Assembly (NCBI GenBank): GCA_900169235.1
Contig: FWCC01000022.1
Coordinates: 1-64,000, forward strand
Source: Zarea fungicola
Taxonomy: Eukaryota; Ascomycota; Sordariomycetes; Hypocreales; Cordycipitaceae
Direction of reading: 5' to 3'
DNA length: 64,000 nucleotides
The notes under the pieces were generated by a model. The model did not search any database, was not told the origin of the DNA, and saw only the letters and a program-made list of their open reading frames with translations. Positions 54,901 through 64,000 of this stretch are shown here, in pieces. Position numbers and translations under genes: made by a program. The first letter of the stretch is position 1. Every line of letters begins with the position of its first letter.

Positions 54901-56040
54901 TCACTTCCGCATGTCAACCACCAATTTTCCTCCAACATCTCCTTTATGATAATCGGCGACGAGATCATTCAGCTGCTCCAGAGGGTAGGTCTGAATACGC
55001 GGTCTCACGCCTTCTGCCGCAGCAAAATTGACCATTGCCCGCAGCTGTCGATTTTTCCCAACCAGGACTCCAACCAGTGTAATATGGCGGAAAATAAGAT
55101 CGCGAGCATCAAAATGAAAGCCCTGCTTTGGAAAACTCACAATGACACAAGTACCATGATTTTTTAACAGTTTCATTCCGTAGTCGAGCGCATGTTGCGA
55201 CTCGGGCAAGATGAGAACTGCGTCGACGCCCTTTTCGCCCTCTAACCCGCGTTCTGCTGGGCCAAAGGCCTTGATACGAACTGCCTGTGTGTCCTCTCTT
55301 CTAGCGTCCACAATAGTAACTTTGCAGCTTTGGTAGCCCAGGCCTCGAGCGACTTGTTGAAGAACATCCAGCCCTGCATCGGAGGCATCAACGGCCAGGA
55401 CATGACAGCCCAGTTTCACCGCAAATTGCACAGCCATGTGTCCCAGGCCACCGCCCGCGCCGGAGATGGCAATCGTCGTGCCGTCGCCGCCATTCTTCTT
55501 TTCAAGGTCGACGCCTGCCTGACCCAGTGCATTCCACGCCGTCAAGCCAGCGCACATCATGGGTGCTGCTTCCACGGCACTCATGGGGGCAGGGATGGGG
55601 GCTACCTGGCGCGAGTCCACGATGCAGTAGTCCTGAAAACCCCCGTCGGTATTCATACCCAGGTTCCCGCCCCGGGGACACCACACTCCGTAGGTTTCCG
55701 GATCGCCGTCGTTGTGAGTGCATTCGTAGCAGGTGCCGCATGAATGGTAGGACCGACCGGGCACTCCCACCAGGATGCCGACTTGCAGACCCAGCTCTGG
55801 ACGCACCTCGGATCCCATTTCGAGAATGGTACCGGCAAACTCGTGGCATCCTACGCGAGGAAGGGGGTGCTGCGGGAAACCGCCCTCCGCTAGCACTGCG
55901 TCTGTGTGGCAGTAGGAGGCTGCTTGGACATGAATAAGTAGGTCATGACCCGTGGGACTATTGGGGCGTGTGCGTTCTCGTAGCACGTACGGGGTGTTAT
56001 GGGCCTCGAGGACTTGAGCGCACATAGTAAGGTGGAACAA
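54901..56040 (-). CDS. Zinc-dependent alcohol dehydrogenase (MDR family)
   Basis: Intronless, 379 aa (374 aa from the second Met at 56025). Catalytic zinc ligands: Cys in SYCHTD, His/Glu in GCHEFAG, and Cys in MMCAGLTAW. The structural zinc lobe has CGTCYEC then a Cys after a slightly longer loop (GVWC). The Rossmann motif is SGAGGGLGHMAVQFA, followed by AVDASDAGLDV, where the Asp favours NAD over NADP. It should oxidise or reduce primary alcohols or aldehydes. It lies divergent to the cytochrome b5 gene, with 293 bp between starts, inside a block of redox genes. Confidence 0.93.
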   Translation of the reverse strand: MFHLTMCAQVLEAHNTPYVLRERTRPNSPTGHDLLIHVQAASYCHTDAVLAEGGFPQHPLPRVGCHEFAGTILEMGSEVRPELGLQVGILVGVPGRSYHSCGTCYECTHNDGDPETYGVWCPRGGNLGMNTDGGFQDYCIVDSRQVAPIPAPMSAVEAAPMMCAGLTAWNALGQAGVDLEKKNGGDGTTIAISGAGGGLGHMAVQFAVKLGCHVLAVDASDAGLDVLQQVARGLGYQSCKVTIVDARREDTQAVRIKAFGPAERGLEGEKGVDAVLILPESQHALDYGMKLLKNHGTCVIVSFPKQGFHFDARDLIFRHITLVGVLVGKNRQLRAMVNFAAAEGVRPRIQTYPLEQLNDLVADYHKGDVGGKLVVDMRK

Positions 56041-56333
56041 GCAAATGGATATGAAGAAATGAGTAGTATGTGGTCTTTGGTGATTGAAGAGACTTGTTGA
56101 ATAAAATAGAGTATTTGTAGATGAATGTAAAGGGAGAATTACTCACTGGCAGACCTGGTGTGGGAGAAATACATGCTTGATCAAGTAGATCGATTTCGCC
56201 ACATGGCGAAACCTGTCTGAGTTTGGAGACGTGGGGTAGAAAGTAACCCACACATTCACAATGTTTTAAATACTGTATATCTGCTTGTTCTTACACTTAA
56301 TTTTGACCCTCTGCGAGCCAAGATTTCGGGAAA

Positions 56334-56844
56334 ATGTCTCAAGTTTACACGTGGAGCGAGCTCCGGCGTCACAACAGGCCAGACGATCTGTGCGTTGTCA
56401 TTCAGGGCAACGTGTACGATGTTACCAATTTTCAAAAAGAACACCCGCACGTATTCTCCCACACACACCAGCCGCCACTAAATGTTGTCTCCTGTTCTAA
56501 CGAATCGCATAGAGGCGGTCCAGAATTCCTCCTTGACCAGGGCGGGGGTGACGTGACTGGGCTGTTTGAAGACGCTGGTCATAGCAGGGAGGCCAGGCTC
56601 TTACTGAGGACTCTCCAAGTTGGGGTAGTCGATGGACAGGTTCGTCGTTGAAATCCCTCCTCAGCGAAATGTCGCTCAACTAGCGCAGACCAATGCCGCG
56701 GTGGCGACGCCACCTCCACAGTCCGGGAACCCCAGATTGGCGGGGCTGGAAGTCAATCGAAATATTTCCGTCATTCTCGTCTTCTTTGTTGTTGGGGTAC
56801 TTTTTAGCTATTTGCATTACCATACTGGTTTTCTGTGTCCTTGA
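56334..56844 (+). CDS. Tail-anchored cytochrome b5, 3 exons
   Basis: Exons 56334-56446, 56513-56639 and 56689-56844 give 131 aa, the usual length. The first intron must use a GC donor (GCACGT at 56447) with ATAG acceptor: this rebuilds the invariant heme motif EHPGGPEFLL, split after HP. The second axial His is in EDAGHSREAR. The second intron (GTTCGT donor, CTCAAC branch, GCGCAG acceptor) restores frame to a linker rich in Pro and Ala. The protein ends in one membrane span (ISVILVFFVVGVLFSYL) with a short lumenal tail, so it is an ER tail-anchored protein. It can feed electrons to P450s or desaturases; a P450 lies 2.2 kb away. Confidence 0.85.
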
Positions 56845-57566
56845 TGGTGCACTTCTCTCTTAAGCCTTTGTCAGTTGAAGGCCAGGCAGCCTAGTCAGGG
56901 ACTTGGTTGATCGTTCATAGAGATATTGTGACCAAGCAGGGTTGGACATCTTACGAATGGTTGATTGAATTGACTAATTTATTAGATGTCAAGGTTTATA
57001 ATTATTATATTAAATAAGGTAACTAGTTATATTATTTTTCTTGATTCTTTTAATCAACTTGAATATTTTAATGTATTTAATTTTCTTAATTTTCTTAATT
57101 TTCTTCATGAGTTTAATGTACTTAATTAGTTTAATTTACCAAATCCAGATACTCTCCTTAAGTTAATTAATTTAATTTAATATGGGCTTCATTCGCATGA
57201 TTCGCAAGATGTCTAACGCTGTGACCAAGTTTACAGAAATTTACAAGAAATTAAGACCCTTCTCTTCACACTTGTTGGATACAAAGTCATTCTCCAGGCA
57301 GATAAGCTGCATAGCTCAAACACATGGTGGTTACCAGATAGAATAAGATTAACATGGCAAACATGTGGAAGTCATTTATTTCACCACGAAATATCATGGG
57401 CATAGTATTATTGGCTGGTATTGCAGGTCGAGAAAAATACTCTAAAATTGAAACAGTCACGCCAATACGAGCCGAATGGGTTATTAAAGCTCCGCCCTTT
57501 TTGACCCGCGGAACAGAATTTAAAGTGCAGGAAGAATGAAACATGTTGCTATTAGATCCGATAAAT
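56845..57566. other. A/T-rich convergent intergenic region
   Basis: 57000-57180 is very A/T-rich with repeated TTAATT/TTTAATT/TTTTCTTAA motifs. A 112-codon minus-strand frame (57287-57625) overlaps the next gene's end and is not supported. Confidence 0.55.
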
Positions 57567-58631
57567 TTATACCAACAAGTGAGGCAGCGGTTTCCCATCC
57601 AGCCATAGCTCCAAGTTGGTGGCACATCCCTCGTACCATCGAGCCATTACGCCTTCTTCCACGTAACCCATATGCGGAGTAAGTAGGACCTCACTCCTCC
57701 CATCTACCCCCCACGCGGTTGTGCGCCACTGGCTGTCAAGTGGCAGTGGCTCCGTACCATGGACGTCCAGAGCCACGCCTCTAATCTTGCCGTTATTCAC
57801 GACGTTGAGCAACGCCTCCTCGTCAATAAGCGGGCCACGAGAGGTATTCACTATAAAGGCAGACGGTTTGAGGAGTGCCAGTTGCTTGGCTGATAAAATG
57901 TGACGGCTCTCTTCCGACAGCACGTAATGAAGCGTCAGCACATCAGCCGTCTGGAGCAGCTCCTCCAAGCTCTCTGCGACCTGGAAGGCAGTTTTTGGCA
58001 ATCCCATGTCTGCTGCCTTGGCGTCAGCTACTTCCTGCGTGAGAGTCCTCGACCATGCCAGGACTCTCATGCCAAAAGCAGACACGCCGATGGAGGCAAC
58101 CCTTGATCCCAACGCTCCGAGTCCCAAGACACCCAACGTTTTCCCGCGCAGCCCGGTGGCGCAGGTCGTCTCCCAAAATCCACCTTTCACCCGAGAGTCG
58201 TCCCGGGCTATATTACTGGTAATACCCAAGATCAATGCCCAGCAGTGTTCCAGAGTTGAATCGTGCGAGGTGGGAAGATGGGCGTCCTTGTCCAACTGCT
58301 CATAGCCGCTGGAATTGGCAACAATAATGTTGCGTTTCTTGCATGCATCCATGTCAATAACGGTGTTTTTGATTCCGGTAGTAAGAAAGAGCCTGAGATT
58401 CGGCAGATCCTCTATCATGTCGGCTGTAAAAGCTGTCCGCTCCCTCATTGTCACGATGACATTGAATGGGAGGAGGCGTTTGATGAGCGCATTCTTTCCA
58501 TCTACAGTAGATGGATCTATGTGATCATCAAAACTCTCAATGCTAGCCCGCGACTTTAAAGGGGAGAACTTTCGGAGCCCTAGGCCCTGGTAGTCGTCGA
58601 TAATTGCAACGCGGATAGTGGTTGATGCCAT
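57567..58631 (-). CDS. D-isomer-specific 2-hydroxyacid dehydrogenase
   Basis: Intronless, 354 aa. The NAD-binding motif GVLGLGALGSRVA (GxGxxG) starts at about residue 167. The catalytic Arg is in NTSRGPLIDE, the Glu in DVHGTEPLP and the His in LTPHMGY. The N-terminal half is the substrate domain (TTGIKNTVIDMDACKKRNI). Family members interconvert 2-oxoacids and D-2-hydroxyacids, for example phenylpyruvate and phenyllactate or glyoxylate and glycolate. It is divergent to the P450 gene with 427 bp between starts, which fits shared control. Given the CYP504-like neighbour, an aromatic 2-oxoacid is a reasonable but unproved substrate. Confidence 0.92.
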   Translation of the reverse strand: MASTTIRVAIIDDYQGLGLRKFSPLKSRASIESFDDHIDPSTVDGKNALIKRLLPFNVIVTMRERTAFTADMIEDLPNLRLFLTTGIKNTVIDMDACKKRNIIVANSSGYEQLDKDAHLPTSHDSTLEHCWALILGITSNIARDDSRVKGGFWETTCATGLRGKTLGVLGLGALGSRVASIGVSAFGMRVLAWSRTLTQEVADAKAADMGLPKTAFQVAESLEELLQTADVLTLHYVLSEESRHILSAKQLALLKPSAFIVNTSRGPLIDEEALLNVVNNGKIRGVALDVHGTEPLPLDSQWRTTAWGVDGRSEVLLTPHMGYVEEGVMARWYEGCATNLELWLDGKPLPHLLV

Positions 58632-59058
58632 GTTGAAAGTAGGACAGGAATTGCGGAACGAACTGGAATATGCGAGCTCAGTAGTATCAAACTATTAGGA
58701 TGTATATACTTTACTGAAAAAGACGTACCATTTTTGCGACACTGAGAAATACGCCAAAAGTCAACTCCATTGATGGCATCTCCAAATTGGGGTTCGGTGC
58801 GGCAAATTTGATTCGCTGCATAGAAACGAGGAGGTTGTCGCCAAGTGGAGTTTCATCACGATGAGTGGATGGATGATGTTGTGCATCCTTGGTCTTGACA
58901 CAAATGACCTTCTTGGAAGCCTGCTTCATTACCCCATCACCCCCATGGGGTTGCCAGCTTCGAGAAACTTAAAGGAGGTACAAACCCCAGAAAAGTTTAT
59001 TGGAATCAGCTTTTCTGTATCTAAATTGACTCTCATAGCTGCCTCAGAGTGATTCATC
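58632..59058. promoter_or_regulatory. Bidirectional promoter region
   Basis: 427 bp shared by the divergent 2-hydroxyacid dehydrogenase (-) and P450 (+) genes. No specific regulator site could be assigned. Confidence 0.5.
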
Positions 59059-60833
59059 ATGGAAACCTTTACAATTTATGTGCTCCTCGCCTCAGTGGCG
59101 TTACTAGTCCTCCGATGGGCAGACCAAACAGATGTGCCGTACATCAAAGGCCTCCCTCACCTACGCGGGGTCCCTGTGTTTGGTAACTTGTTCCTTTTGG
59201 GTAGCTACCATGCTAGGAACAGTGCCAAACTCGCAAAAACCGTTGGGTCGGTCTTTCAAGTTCGTCTCGGCAACCGCGTATGCCTACACTGTCACCCACT
59301 TCTTTACAAAAAGAGTTGTACTAACGATTTGGCAAATACCGCAGCGATTTGTCTATGTTAATTCCTTTCAAACAGTCAAGGAGTTTTGGATAAAAAACCA
59401 GTCGGCCCTCATATCTCGACCCAGTTTTTGGACCTTTCACAGCGTTGTGTCCAACTCGCAAGCGTACACCCTCGGCTCGTCGCCATGGAACGACTCCGCA
59501 AAACGGACGAGAAAGGCTGCCGCCACGGCGCTGAATCGTCAGGCCGTTGAGGGCTACCTGCCCATCATTGACATGGAAGCGGCAGTGAGCTTCAAGGACC
59601 TTCTCGCCAATGCCAAAGAGAATAACGACATGGACCCCAATGGCTACTTCCAACGGTTTGCATTGAGCGTCAGCCTTACGCTAAACTATGGCATCAGACT
59701 GAGCGACTCGAAGCACGACGAAACTCTGAACAGGGTTGTGGCCGTGGAGCGAGAGATGAGTAATTTTAGGGGCATCGCGCACAACTGGCAAGATTTTGTC
59801 CCTTTTCTGCGTCTGTGGCCTGGATACAAAGCCAACGCGATAAAGTATCGCAACTTGCGCGATGAGTATATCCTTTCATTTTATGATCAACTGAAGACGC
59901 GGATTGCCGATGGAACAGATCATCCTTGCATTGCTGGCAGCGTTTTGAAGGATCCGGAAGCAAAGCTTTCTGATAGTAAGTCGATCACAATATGAGCTGT
60001 TTAATGTATCTAACCTGTGCCAGGAGAGTTCAAGTCTATTTGTTTGTCCATGGTTGCTGCTGGACTCGACACTTTGCCAGGGAACATTAATATGACCACA
60101 GCATACCTATCCTGTCCTCACGGGCAAGAGATTCAGGAGCGTGCCTATGAAGAGATTATGAAGTCCTATCCAGGCGAGGATCCTTGGGACGCTTGCGTTA
60201 CCGAAGAAAAGTGCGAATACATGCAGTCCTTTGTCAAGGTACGAGCCAGAGAACATCAGCAATAGTAACGTGCTAACATGGAGACAGGAGGTATTACGAT
60301 TCTGGTCCACTTTGAACATGTGCTTTCCACGAACAAGCATTAAGGACATTTCGTATAAAGGGTCAACTATACCTGCCGGGACAACGTTTCTCATGGTAAA
60401 GTTTTCTCACCAATCTATACTTGAATGAGGAGGCTAACCATTTGATTAGAATATGTGGGCAGCAAATCATGACGTGGAGCAATTCAACAGTCCCATGGAT
60501 TTCGTCCCCCATCGCTTCATGGGCATCCCTACAGCAGGGGCAGGAACTCAGCACTATGGCTACGGCGCTGGGACAAGAATGTGTGCCGGCTCTCATCTTG
60601 CCAACCGTCAGCTCTATGTTGTCTTTACGCGCTTAATTTTGGCATTCAACATCCGTGAGACTAAACTGGAACGTGACCGCCCCATTCTTGACACCGTTGA
60701 ATGCAACGCAGTCCCGACAAGCATGGTCACTCAACCCAAGCCATTCAAGGTAAAGTTGATTCCACGCGATCTCAACAAGCTGGAGGGCTGGATTAGTGGT
60801 AGCCTGGGACGCACTACCCATCTTCAGATGTAA
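59059..60833 (+). CDS. Cytochrome P450, CYP504-like, 5 exons
   Basis: Exons 59059-59277, 59345-59975, 60024-60238, 60288-60395 and 60450-60833 give 518 aa with all junctions in frame. A membrane anchor (FTIYVLLASVALLVL) leads the protein, then a Pro-rich hinge (LPHLRGVPVFGNL). I-helix AGLDT, ExxR motif EVLR at the exon 4 start, and heme loop YGAGTRMCAG with the Cys ligand are present. The segments LGSSPWNDSAKRTRKAAATA and YLPIIDMEA resemble CYP504 phenylacetate / 3-hydroxyphenylacetate hydroxylases. It should hydroxylate an aromatic acid in the ER membrane, with electrons from CPR and possibly the nearby cytochrome b5. The close group is inferred from motif memory only. Confidence 0.9.
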
Positions 60834-61302
60834 GGCATCTTCCACAGATCCACGCCGCTGCCTTACATTCCTTCCCGTCATCTCATAGGCTTTAGACTTT
60901 CGTATTCACAGGAGAATATTCAAGATTAAAACATGCATTAAATCGAGGCCGCTCTCGCTATTCTGTTTCATATATTGCATGTAATTAATTGCCAAAGCCC
61001 GTCGGTGTGTGTCGTTAGCGAGCCTCAACCTGTTAACTCTATATTCAGCAGGATCGGAGTAGAGGTTGAACCGGCAGTGGAAGTCAACATTGGAGTCGAG
61101 TTTGGACTAATCGTCTCGGCCTGTCCTCCCAGTAGGAGGCTTGTTTTTTTCTTTTCTGCCCAAACTTCTTTTCTCCTCTTCTGTTTAGAGCATTTTCCAG
61201 GGTAGACTAGACTATTCGCTGTTGAAATATAAACATTAATCTTATCCATGTCCGCTGTGTTTCTGTAGTTGACAGTAACAGTGGTCCTTAAAAACAAGGT
61301 GA
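60834..61302. other. Convergent intergenic region, no gene seen
   Basis: 3' ends of the P450 and subtilase genes face each other. T-rich tract at 61141-61190; nothing else. Confidence 0.5.
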
Positions 61303-64000
61303 CTACTGTTCTATAATCTTTCTCAATCTCTCAACTATGTCATCGTCAGTATATCCCTTGGCTACTCGCCCGTCCCAGTATGTCCATGGCTGGATATATC
61401 GGCACTTGCCCACGGATGGCGCGATTTTGTCGAAGATGCGCCTCATGCAGGCGGCTGAGCACAGCGTCCTTTCGCGCTCTCCATTAAAGTCTATCATCCT
61501 GTGACGCACAATCTCAATTATGTTGGCCGCAATGGCGGCAGCTATTGGAGTGCAGTACGATGTCCCGGACACGTACACATTGGGCATGTCCGCCACCCCG
61601 CGGTACTCTTCCATCTCGATGTCGTATCCCAATGTGCCGTAGAACTCATTCTTGCCCATCGGCGGGTTCATGCCGTGCACGTCTCCATTGCCATCGGTGG
61701 CGTGAACGGCGATGACGCCGGGGCAGCTTGCCATCCAGGATGCCTTGCTGTTCGCGCCGTCATTGCGGCCGGCCGCTGCAAAAACAATGGTTGGCAAGGT
61801 GGATTGGACACCTGGATAGACTGCCTTGGCCAGGGCCGCCTCGATGCCGTGATGCCAGTTGCCGATGCAAATGGACAGGTTTATGATATGAACTTTACAT
61901 ATTTGCACAGCCCAATTGATCGCCTACCCAATTCCACGTAGACGCTATCCATTAGCACTGATTGGGGGGGGAGGGAGCTTGGCACGGGTTTGCTCGTTGG
62001 CTATCATATGATATGCCGCTGAAGAAAAATAGACTCACCCTACATATTCCGTTGATGCTCTCCTCGGATAGCACCGCGCTATTTGTGACCTTGGCGATGT
62101 ATATCTTGGCCGTCGGTGCCGCCTGAAGAATTAGCTTTGTAATAAGGGTGCCATGGCCGACGTTGTCATCGCAATCCTGGTGATTCTGGGAAGAGAAGTT
62201 GATTACTTCCACTATTCGTTTGTCTTCAATGTATCTTTCTATGTCAGGATCCTGGCGGCAGATACCGCTGTCGATGATTGCAATGCGGACATCGTCGCCT
62301 CTGTACCCTGGCAGAGCTCTCCGCGTCGGCTCGGTGAGTGGCATAACATGTGCTTTGGTGAACCGGCGCAAGTATTTCATGAAGTCTCGTGCGGATTCGC
62401 TACCAAGTCAACAATGGGACACAATAAAGCTACCGAGTGGCCGCCCGGTGAAGCCGGTATAACTAACCTGTATTTCCCTTCAGTCGAGCTACGCTCTGTT
62501 TGGGGGTATATAGGAACAGGGACACTGAGAGAAGACTGCTCGCCTCCATATCTCATGGGTTTTTCGGATTTGCCCAAGTCGCCATAATCACGTAGTGGCT
62601 GTACAATCTTTTCTATGATGTATTCTTTCCGTCTCCCATGACGACCGTTGCCCCCGTGACCGAAGCTGGGCTTTGAGTTGAGGCAGGCCAAGATGGCCTG
62701 ATTGTACAGCGTCTCAGACTTTCTGAACCCAGCGCTCTCGGTCCTGTTGATTAAATCCAGTCGGAATTCTTCGGGAGAAGCGCGTTTGTCGCACTGTGGG
62801 AACTCTATTGCCTCCCAAAGGTACATTTCGAGCAACAGCTTTCCGAATACTAGCAGCTGCGGGTCACAGCCTAAATCTGAACCGTAATCAGCATCCCGCT
62901 CCCCGTTTAGCGGGACCGTGAGATATACTTCGGTTGCGCTCAGTATCTTCTCCGTCCCGCCATGTTGTAGGAAGTAGAGCGCAGCATCAAATTCAGTGGC
63001 GCGGCTCCAGTGCGCCAGCGTCGAGTCGTCCGTGGAGAAGTGGTATAGAGACTGGGCCAAATTCATCAAAAGCTTATCTCTCTGAACACCAGTCAAGGCT
63101 TTGGAGCGGTCAAATGAGAGTTTGCGAGCTGCAGGTCTCCTATCGAGGAGGTCAGTTAAGCGTAGCGTCGGGGCCGCAGATCCATCTGCCCGTCGGCGAG
63201 CTTCAACTTGAATATTGGTTGAATGACCCGACGGAGGCGCGCGTGGGAGTATATCTATGTGCTTCAAAACCAAGCAATCATTATGCAACTCTGCATCGTG
63301 AATGGACTGACAGAGCGGCCTGCATAGTGGCTGCGATTGCAGGTTTCTATAAAAGTATCAGTACAAGGTATTTTCATGTGACGGGCAGATTGCTAGCTAA
63401 ATATTTTCAATAAAAGAATAGAAGTGAATCCAGCGACTTTGACACAGGAAAGACTTTTGTGATGTAGAGACTTACTGCACTCCGACACCCGTGCTTTGTG
63501 TCCACTGCTGTGGCTTCCAGTTGTGTCTGGACGAGAGGTAGAACTCAAAACCGGCATCACTACTAGGATCACTGTTGTACAAAGCACCATTCAATCTTAA
63601 CCTTAGGCAATGGAATCCCTCGTCACACCCTTGCAGCTGCTGTGTCAGAGTACAGAGCAACGATCGCAGCTTCTCGTGGACGCCAGGGTCCTCTACTGTC
63701 CGAGAAACACCACTGCTTGCAGCCTGTTCTCGCTCGATATCGTTTCTCATAATTTGAGTGTCAATTAATTCAGCAGTCGTCTGGTTGCAGATGGAATCAG
63801 TTAAATTGCCCACTACTGGATCCGAGTTCCGATTCCCTCCGCTCCATTCCACCCCGGCGTCCAAGTCCGCCAGCAAGGCATCTATGCTGCCGTATTGGAG
63901 AGACAAAAGGGACAGGACACAACTTTCAATGATAAGAGTGCTTTCGTACGAAGCTAAGAGATTGGGCTCTGCCGGGTTTGAGTACCTAAGCGGCCGCGAA
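61303..64000 (-). CDS. Subtilisin-like protease fused to a DUF7580-type N-terminal region, partial
   Basis: Four exons: 63476-64000 (open to the edge, start lies outside), 62468-63346, 62039-62399 and 61303-61923, all joining in frame for about 795 residues. The first two exons are helical, with LLCTLTQQLQGCDEGFHCLR and FGKLLLEMYLWEAIE, similar to the fungal DUF7580 region (inferred by style). A linker rich in Ser, Gly and Arg follows. The protease part has the S8 triad: Asp in IAIIDSGIC, His in GHGTLI and Ser in SGTSYCTPIAAA. No pro-domain or signal peptide is seen, so an intracellular location is likely. Such N-terminal-domain plus S8 fusions occur in fungal sensor-like proteins. It is convergent with the P450 gene. 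Confidence 0.8.

Noticed and set aside
57287..57625. 112-codon minus frame with a hydrophobic C-terminus
   Set aside because: Overlaps the 3' end of the hydroxyacid dehydrogenase and lacks any family resemblance.
63991..63998. GCGGCCGC at the right edge as a cloning-vector trace
   Set aside because: A NotI site alone is not evidence; the coding frame continues through it to the window end.

Overview
The window is nuclear DNA of a filamentous ascomycete, most likely a Sordariomycete and perhaps Hypocreales (the order is inferred from gene style only). Genes are spaced by 0.3-3 kb, are often split by short GT-AG introns of about 40-130 nt with CTAAC-like branch points, and include typical Pezizomycotina families: a Zn2Cys6 regulator, an ABCC transporter, P450, MFS, SDR, F-box/ankyrin proteins, and a subtilase fused to an N-terminal domain. 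No viral genes, rRNA, tRNA or CRISPR array were recognised. Exon structures below were worked out by hand from splice signals and frame continuity.

Layout. 0.2-8.5 kb: hemerythrin-like protein (-), aldo-keto reductase (-), small secreted protein (+), Zn2Cys6 regulator (+). 8.5-15 kb: a membrane protein (-) and two divergently transcribed F-box/ankyrin genes, with a diverged interspersed repeat between and around them. 15.4-19.1 kb: an S9 peptidase whose catalytic-His end is out of frame (+) and an SDR (-). 19.1-26.4 kb: gene-poor, with a broken UstYa-like (DUF3328) gene, a possible MITE and a third F-box/ankyrin gene. 26.4-33.4 kb: a Ser/Thr-rich single-pass surface protein (+) and a 14-exon full-size ABCC transporter (-). 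36.4-39.1 kb: a frameshifted calcineurin-type phosphoesterase and an unknown protein. 39.6-45.4 kb: a gamma-glutamylcyclotransferase-like gene (-) next to two tandem paralogous putative amidoligases (+). 46.5-47.2 kb: a 5'-truncated ankyrin relic. 47.4-51.2 kb: MFS transporter and a disordered fungal protein. 53.2-60.8 kb: a redox block (aldo-keto reductase, zinc alcohol dehydrogenase, tail-anchored cytochrome b5, D-2-hydroxyacid dehydrogenase, CYP504-like P450). 61.3-64 kb: a subtilase with a probable DUF7580-type N-terminal region, running off the right edge.

The most interesting units are the amidoligase/GGCT-like neighbourhood (possible making and breaking of amide bonds on peptides or glutamyl compounds), the P450-cytochrome b5-dehydrogenase block (probable aromatic-acid metabolism), and the protease fusion (possible intracellular sensor or allorecognition protein). 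A recurrent feature is loss of reading frame by single bases in otherwise well-conserved genes (S9 peptidase, aldo-keto reductase 2, phosphoesterase, membrane protein, ankyrin relic, UstYa-like relic). Several of these sit in A/T homopolymers, so sequencing error must be separated from true decay.
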